A stretch of 64,000 bases of DNA from Chloranthus sessilifolius (lineage: Eukaryota > Streptophyta > Magnoliopsida > Chloranthales > Chloranthaceae), in the NCBI GenBank assembly GCA_021018995.1, contig CM037586.1, positions 146,858,060 to 146,922,059 on the forward strand, written 5' to 3'. The stretch's first letter is position 1; every line of letters begins with the position of its first letter. The notes beneath the pieces are model-generated. The model worked only from the letters and a program-made list of their open reading frames with translations. It searched no databases and had not been told where the DNA came from. This document shows, piece after piece, positions 58,771-64,000 of this stretch. Both the position numbers and the translations under genes were made by a program.

Positions 58771-59061
58771 CATAGTGACAAATTTCGTTTTCAGGAACTT
58801 TTCAGTATGGGATCCTTTTTGTACATTTCGGATTAATTTTGATACCTTTCGAAAAAAATTCGGGAAAGTTTCAGGGATTAAAAATATACAAAAAAATATA
58901 TTTAATAAAAATTTTAAATATATAAAAAAAAATTATCAAAATTTACTGAAAAATACTGAAAAAATTGAAATTATTGAAAAGTACCGAAGTTTTCCTAAAA
59001 ATTTCGTTTGACCCTCCATTTCATGAAATTTTGCCGAATTTCGGCAAAATTTGTCACTATG
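58771..59061. mobile_element. 291-bp hAT-type MITE, TSD ATTCAAGA
   Basis: Perfect 15-bp TIRs CATAGTGACAAATTT at both ends and exact 8-bp TSD ATTCAAGA (58,763-58,770; 59,062-59,069). Similar uninterrupted target sequence occurs at about 53,755-53,790. No coding capacity. The overlapping Lys/Asn-rich frame is AT-rich noise. Confidence 0.85.
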
Positions 59062-59139
59062 ATTCAAGACAGTCAATGCCTCTCATGATGGAAAACCCTA
59101 ATTGCCTTTCCGAATATTCATTTGCAAATATCGGTAACC

Positions 59140-59140
<1 letters not shown>

Positions 59141-59181
<41 letters not shown>
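59141..59181. repeat. (TTA)n microsatellite
   Basis: Thirteen or so TTA units. Confidence 0.95.
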
Positions 59182-59570
59182 GAGCTTATCTTTGATGGGT
59201 GATTCGACCATCATGTGCGGTGCATGGACCTCTATCAAATATGTGCACATCACGCGGTCAAGTGGACAAGTGATTACTTTCCCGCCCATAAAAGACAAGG
59301 GAAATTTACCTGACAGGCCCTGTCAGATACGCCTTTTACGTCAGAAGCCCTATAGTTTCACTTTTACCCAGACAAACCCGCTGCGCGCCGAGCTGAGGCA
59401 CGCCTGTAGGAAATACCCAAAGTACCCCCACAGTAATAAATAGCCGCCCTCTTTTCAAATCATTTACTGTTTTCAATTTACTTTTTCGTTCGAAGTCGGT
59501 GGAGAGTCGTTGACGCTTCGTGGACGATCGCGTTCAAATCTACAACCTTCAAGCTACCAAATCTGTAAGT
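59182..59570 (+). promoter_or_regulatory. Candidate promoter and 5' leader of unit J
   Basis: A TATA-like TAATAAATAG (59,434-59,443) is preceded by GC-richer DNA than its surroundings. About 35 bp downstream begins a leader that ends at CCAAATCT|GTAAGTTAG, a consensus 5' splice site at 59,571. A GGGAAATTTACCTGACAGG block near 59,299 recurs at about 60,507. Start site and promoter are inferred. Confidence 0.4.
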
Positions 59571-59654
59571 TAGAATTAAAATTAGCTTCCATCGCTATAG
59601 ATTTTTTTTTTCTCCTCTCTTTGGTGCATATTTTGACATAATTTTTTTAGGTTT

Positions 59655-59845
59655 TCTCATATGTAATCGATATCGATCTTCTATGTAATCGATATCGATC
59701 CTAAATGTAATCGTTACCGATTACATATTTAGTTGCTATCGATTATATAGAAGATCGATATCGATTACATTTAGAGTCGATAACGATTATATATGTAGTC
59801 GTAATCGACTATATAAACTGTGGATGACGAATCTATAACAAATCG
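59655..59845. repeat. Dyad array J1 (ATCGATATCGAT type) in the leader intron
   Basis: Nine or so dyads such as AATCGATATCGATC, AATCGTTACCGATT and AGTCGATAACGATT, about 20-24 bp apart, joined by ATATGTA-like linkers. It lies between the GTAAGT donor at 59,571 and the next plausible exon. Confidence 0.9.
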
Positions 59846-60118
59846 ATATCGACTCTCTATGAATATAATTAATACCCATCATTTGAATTAATTTCCCTAT
59901 AGTTATTACCCTCGATGCCATAATAAATCATACGAGGTTTTATATTTATCTCAGCCGACGTTCAATTTATTGCCAACTACCCTTTTGTAAAACCATTATG
60001 GCAAGTTAGGTTGGAAGAATGAGAAAATTTAATACAACGATTCGTATTCCACAATCTAGGAGCTTTAAATACAGGTTTAGTTCGTCCTTAGCAAATCACC
60101 TATCATCCCTTCCAGCCC

Positions 60119-60373
60119 ATGTTTTTCCCAATGTCTGACGACGAAGAAAAAACCTTCTATAACCCAATCAAGTTCGAGCCTGTATGGGAGGACCCACCAC
60201 CACCACCAGAACCAGATCCTCTGCAGTTCCTGTGGGACGAGTATGATGAAGTAATGGAGATTTTGGCGAAGGAAGAAAAGAAGAAGAGGAAGGAAGAAAA
60301 GAAAAAGAAATTTAAGACGGAACCACCCGCCTCTCCACCCCATCCACCACCTGCTCTTCATCCTTCTTCCTAA
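60119..60373 (+). CDS. Hypothetical acidic/Pro/Lys-rich 84-residue protein
   Basis: A frame opens MFFPMSDDEEKTFYNP (a second ATG at 60,131 may be the true start). It continues with a PPPPPEPDP run, an acidic segment (WDEYDEVMEILAKEE), a Lys/Glu-rich helix (KKRKEEKKKKF) and a Pro-rich tail, stopping at TAA 60,371-60,373. No family recognised. It lies between two dyad arrays and upstream of the mobile-domain exon, and may be a separate small gene or the first exon of J with an unresolved donor. Composition differs sharply from the AT-rich flanks. Confidence 0.4.
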   Translation: MFFPMSDDEEKTFYNPIKFEPVWEDPPPPPEPDPLQFLWDEYDEVMEILAKEEKKKRKEEKKKKFKTEPPASPPHPPPALHPSS

Positions 60374-60587
60374 ATTTTCTTTTCATTTTTAATTATAAGT
60401 GAAAATTTTTGAATGTAATTGAAAAATTTTGCAAGTAAATGAAACTTTTTGATGCAATGGCGACTTCATGAAATCTTTTGAGTCAGTAAATTAAATATTT
60501 TCTATATAAATAAGGGAAATTTACCTGACAGGTAAATTAAACATTTTGAGATCATTGTAGACTTATATTGAATTGATGGCGATTTCA

Positions 60588-60958
60588 TAAGTAATCGATA
60601 TCGATTATATTTAGAGTCGGTATCGATTACATATAGGGTCGATATCGATTATATATGTAATCGATGTAGGTAAAGAAGAAGGAAGAAAAGAAATAGAACA
60701 AAAGAAAGAAAAAGAAACTTAAGAGTCAGTAAATTAAGTAATTTCTATATAAATACACATTTTGAGGTCATTGCGAATTTATATTGAGTCGTTGGTGATT
60801 TCATAGGTAATCGATATCGATTACATATAAAGTCGTTATCGCTTACATATGTAATCGGTATCGATTATATGTAGACTCGATATCGATTATATATAGAGTC
60901 GTTATCGATTACATATGTAATCGATAACGACTCTATATATAATCGATACAGGTTTTAT
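60588..60958. repeat. Dyad array J2 upstream of the main J exon
   Basis: Two clusters (60,588-60,665 and 60,805-60,955) of AATCGATATCGATT-type dyads are separated by ATATA/ACATATG linkers. A 40-bp phrase (TTTCTATATAAATA...GTCATTG) occurs in both inter-array gaps. Confidence 0.9.
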
Positions 60959-61028
60959 ATATACATTTCATCAACATTTTTAACTATCCTTGTTAGTATG
61001 GTGCTCAGTCCTTTCTTTTTTATTACAG

Positions 61029-61828
61029 TTTATTTCAAAAGGCTGTCAAGATGGTTGTACACCGAGCTGTTGCCAAGTGTTCAGCGTTTGAATCTCTCGA
61101 AAATGCTACTACTCGGAAGAATTCTTGAGAGATTGATTTTTGGTGAAATATTTCAAACGCCCAAGGGTGTGGGATTTCTTTCCGATGTGGTGAATGCGAT
61201 GCTGACATTTTGGGTTGATAAAAACCACTTCCGAATTGGGAAGACTAATGTCTATCTTTGGAAGATAGACATTGCATTGATACTGGGCCTTGTCGTAGTT
61301 GGCCCAGAAAAGTATACCCCATCCGTTAAACCATCGGTAGAACAAACCATTAGATACAAATACTTTCGTGGAACGCCTCCCGGAAAAATTCTCCGGTCTC
61401 ATATAGATGCTGCAATTTGGAGAGAGGAAAGTGATGAGGACTTCTTAAAGTTGTCCCTTCTGTTTGTGTTGTGCATATTTCTCTTCCCCGGGTCCCACCA
61501 TCAGATTTCGGAAGACCACATCGACCTCATCGATGATGTGGAGACCTTTAACCGAACTCTGTGGGGTCTGCACATCTACCAGGACTTGATCGAGTATATA
61601 ATAAAGGGCGCGGCGAATAGAAAAACTGCCGAGATGGATAAAGCCCTGAAGACGTACAACACATATGGATGCATATGTGTACTTCAATGGTGGGCTTATG
61701 AGATCCTGCCCGATATATCGCCATCCCAGCTAGGCCTCAAGGACCCTTTCCCACGGCTGCTGAAATGGTCGGACAGGACGCAGTCCAGGATCAAAGGTTA
61801 CACTCGCGGGCAGATGTTAGACAGCAAG
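61029..61828 (+). CDS. J exon: plant-mobile-domain/DUF1985-like protein
   Basis: A pyrimidine tract and TATTACAG set the acceptor at 61,028, and CAAG|GTATGA sets the donor at 61,829. The ~266-residue exon has a helical N-terminus (YFKRLSRWLYTELLP), then FRIGKTNVYLWKIDIALILG and DFLKLSLLFVLCIFLFPG, then WGLHIYQDLIEYII and YGCICVLQWWAYEILPD. That order (recognition strand, small-Leu helix, WA-type block) is what I know from plant mobile domain/DUF1985 proteins, which occur in host genes (MAIL/MAIN-like) and in MULEs with Ulp1. Function here is unknown. The upstream exon is unresolved (phase 1 acceptor). Confidence 0.6.
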
Positions 61829-61864
61829 GTATGAGGTCTATTACCTATTCAAAAAAAAGCAACT

Positions 61865-62095
61865 TACCGATTCATTTACGAATCGATAACGATTCATTAC
61901 ATAATCGATACCGATTCATTTACGAATCGATAACGATTCCTTAACAATCGATAGCGATTCCGTACAGAGTCGATAACGACTTACTAACTAGTCGATAACG
62001 ATTCACTAACTAATCGATAGCGATTTTTTAACGAATCGATAACGATTTATTAAATAGTCGGTACCGATTCTTTACATAATCGAGAGTGATTTATT
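61865..62095. repeat. Dyad array J3, within a predicted intron
   Basis: Ten dyads such as AATCGATAACGATT, AATCGATAGCGATT and AGTCGGTACCGATT at ~22-24 bp spacing fill most of the intron 61,829-62,149. Confidence 0.95.
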
Positions 62096-62149
62096 ATATA
62101 TAACGATCATTTTATTCTGTTGTTTACATGTTTCATTTTCTTTCAAAAG

Positions 62150-62725
62150 GTTCGCGCTCCCCTCGTGCCTCAGGGCTTTGAATTAGAGATACCCGTGTTA
62201 AGAGAATATCTACGGGTTCAAAAGGAGGTTGGGGGGAAGAGGAAAGAATCGGTCAAGAAAGCTGTGGAAGAGATTCGGCCGAAGAAGAAAAGAAATTACA
62301 TTCTACGAGAATGTTGGAGAGGAGAGGAAGAATGGGATGGGCGATCGACGAAGAAGAACCCCTCTCAAAAAGGGCCCAGTGCATGTGGAGAGGGCGGCCA
62401 AGAACTAGGGGCCGCCAAGGAGAGCTGGCAAATGAAAGATAGCCCAGCTGAACCGTCCACCTCCAATGATTCTTTGTTGAGGAGGGTCGATCATTTGACG
62501 CTGGATAACTTGAAGCTCACCCAAAGAGTGAGCGATTTGGAGGGAGAGAATAAGGCCCTGGCTAAATGTTGCGCTTCTTTAGAGAAACTATGCAACTCCT
62601 TCAATGAGAGGCTGAATTCAAGGGATGGGGAGTGGCAGAAGTTAAATCACTACAACTATTTAGTCAGAAAGGGCCAGACTAATATTAAAGAACTCCTTGA
62701 AAATTTATTGGAGGCGAGACCTAAG
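62150..62725 (+). CDS. J exon: basic and coiled-coil segment
   Basis: The acceptor TTTCAAAAG|GTTC and donor CTAAG|GTATGT bound a 192-codon exon that is in phase 0 at both ends with its neighbours. It encodes VRAPLVPQGFELEIPVLREY, a Lys/Arg-rich nuclear-localisation-like stretch (RPKKKRNY), a low-complexity middle, then a heptad-rich coiled coil (LLRRVDHLTLDNLKLTQRVS, ENKALAKCCASLEKL). This layout (mobile domain followed by basic linker and coiled coil) fits a chromatin- or transposon-associated protein. The specific role is unknown. Confidence 0.6.
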
Positions 62726-62767
62726 GTATGTGTTGAAATCTGATTTTAGATGTTCAATTTTGTTAAC

Positions 62768-62995
62768 ATAAATCGATATCGATTATATATAAAGTCGATA
62801 CCGATAATATATTCAATCGTTATCGATTATATATGCAGTCGGTCTAATTCTATTTACAATCGATCGCGACTATATATATAATCGATAACGATCATATATA
62901 AAATCGATAGCGACTATATATATAACCGATAACGATCATATATAAAATCGATAGCGACTATAAGTACAGTCGATAACGATTATATTTAAAATCGA
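62768..62995. repeat. Dyad array J4, within a predicted intron
   Basis: About ten dyads (AATCGATATCGATT, AATCGATAACGATC, AATCGATAGCGACT) with TATATATA linkers in the intron 62,726-63,060. Confidence 0.95.
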
Positions 62996-63060
62996 TTTGG
63001 ACTTTTTAAAATGTGGACCAAAAATTATTTCTTATTTTGCATCATTATTACGATGTACAG

Positions 63061-63504
63061 GAATTGGCTATGGAGGAGCTGATATTGAAGGTGTGCGACA
63101 CAACCTTCGATGAGGAACCATCAGCTCCTGCGCATTAGGTTCCTCCTCCTCCTCCCGTTGATGAGGTGAAGGCAGCTGCTAACAAGCAGCCTGAGACCCA
63201 AACTGATAAGGGTCCTGCTGGTGAAGAGAAAACCTCTTCCGAATTGCCTCACCAACAAGCTGAGCTTCGCTTAAGACCTAGGCAAGCGAAAGTCAGCAAA
63301 GTAATTGCCGTCAAACCTAAGGCCCAGCGAAGGATAGCGGCTGAAAAGAAGCCTACCGAGAAGGCCAGCAAAGGACCAACTGCTGAGCCTGGACCGGTGG
63401 CAGTCATTACCGCTGGTCCTGGGTCTACGGATGAAGATGCTCCTGCTGAGCTAATGAGCAAAATATATATGCTAGACATATAGAACAAGCCTCAAGGAGG
63501 ACGA
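63061..63504 (+). pseudogene. J exon with in-frame stops
   Basis: The exon starts after TGTACAG (phase 0) with ELAMEELILKVCDTTF and ends before GTAAGT at 63,505. A TAG at 63,136-63,138 interrupts it, yet the same frame stays open for another 114 codons of Pro/Ala/Lys-rich sequence (KAAANKQPETQTDKG; RLRPRQAKVSKVIAVKPKA) to a second TAG at 63,481-63,483, then remains open to the donor at a codon boundary. The pattern suggests a recently broken gene. The alternative is that the first TAG is the true end. Confidence 0.5.
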
Positions 63505-63582
63505 GTAAGTTATTCTACCACGAATACTTAACTTTATTATTATATATTTATCGTGAAGATTAGTTGGCCATTTTTTATGCAG

Positions 63583-63667
63583 AGAATATGTTAGCACTGT
63601 CGGCAAGTATAAGCTGGTGGTGCAATCCTTCAGATGTCTGGCGGGAACTCAGTACCTGGATAACTTT
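63583..63667 (+). pseudogene. J short exon candidate
   Basis: It lies between TTTTTATGCAG and a GTAAGT donor at 63,668. The frame EYVSTVGKYKLVVQSF reads well and ends in phase 0, but one extra base after the acceptor puts it out of phase with the previous exon. It is therefore a decayed exon or a different splice site is used. Confidence 0.35.
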
Positions 63668-63685
63668 GTAAGTTTAACATACTGT

Positions 63686-63905
63686 AGGCAAAATCGTTAT
63701 CGATGGCTTATGTAATCGTTATCGATGGCTTATGTAATCGTTATCGATGGCTTTTAGAGTCGATAACGATGGCTTATGTAATCGTTAGCGACTCTGTACA
63801 TCATCGATATCGATTCATTAGAGAGTCGATAACGATTTCGATGACTTAAATAATCGTTACCGACTCTCAAATAAATCGATATCGGTGACTTATAGAGTCG
63901 CTAAC
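63686..63905. repeat. Dyad array J5 in the last intron of the window
   Basis: About ten dyads (AATCGTTATCGATG, AGTCGATAACGATG, AATCGTTAGCGACT) at ~23-bp spacing. The first three units are near-identical (ATGGCTTATGTAATCGTT). Confidence 0.95.
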
Positions 63906-64000
63906 CATTATGTAGTTAACTCTAATCGCATATTTTAATCTAAGCGCATTGGTTTTGAGTTATGGGCGCCTACCTGAGACATTTGGAAGTTATTGATGAT

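Overview
This is flowering-plant nuclear DNA from a transposon-dense, gene-poor region. The evidence is chromodomain Ty3/gypsy (Del/Tekay-type) and Athila-type LTR retrotransposons, a plant LINE, a long-TIR Mutator-like element, a Helitron, several MITEs and one plant-mobile-domain-like gene with introns. I see no ordinary single-copy housekeeping gene and no tRNA or rRNA. All coordinates, alignments and motif counts were read by eye.

Positions 1-48,712 form a nested stack. The oldest layer is a LINE on the minus strand (about 3131-48,712). It is split by a small Mutator-like element (3634-4655) and by an old Del/Tekay-type element on the plus strand ('element C', 4927-47,423). C's 5' LTR holds a solo LTR ('E', 4980-6567). 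C's 3' LTR was hit by an Athila-type element ('D', 13,236-32,439) and by a younger Tekay-type element ('A', 33,958-46,965, plus strand, both LTRs present, TSD ATTGA). D's 3' LTR holds another Tekay-type element ('B', 20,126-31,668, minus strand, TSD CTTTT), whose left end is abnormal. Positions 1-2794 are part of one more Tekay-like LTR ('H').

In A and B the layout is LTR, PBS, gag with two zinc knuckles, a short GT-AG intron-like spacer, pol (protease, reverse transcriptase, RNase H, integrase, chromodomain), an array of short palindromes, a GC-rich third ORF (aORF), polypurine tract, LTR. All coding copies are broken by stops or small indels. Removing the spacer would put protease in frame with Gag. 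Leaving it in ends translation four or five codons past the donor.

Positions 48,713-59,200 hold LTR remnants, CACTA-type ends, MITEs, microsatellites, a non-autonomous Helitron (53,206-56,560) and a 22-bp minisatellite. Positions 59,200-64,000 hold a multi-exon gene-like unit ('J') with a plant-mobile-domain or DUF1985-like exon and a coiled-coil/basic exon. It runs off the window.

The most striking pattern is the recurrence of dense arrays of short CpG-bearing dyads (TCGATTAATCGA; TCGATCGATCGA; TCG-N-TA-N-CGA). They lie in non-coding parts of several otherwise unrelated elements and inside the introns of J, and are absent from neighbouring coding sequence.
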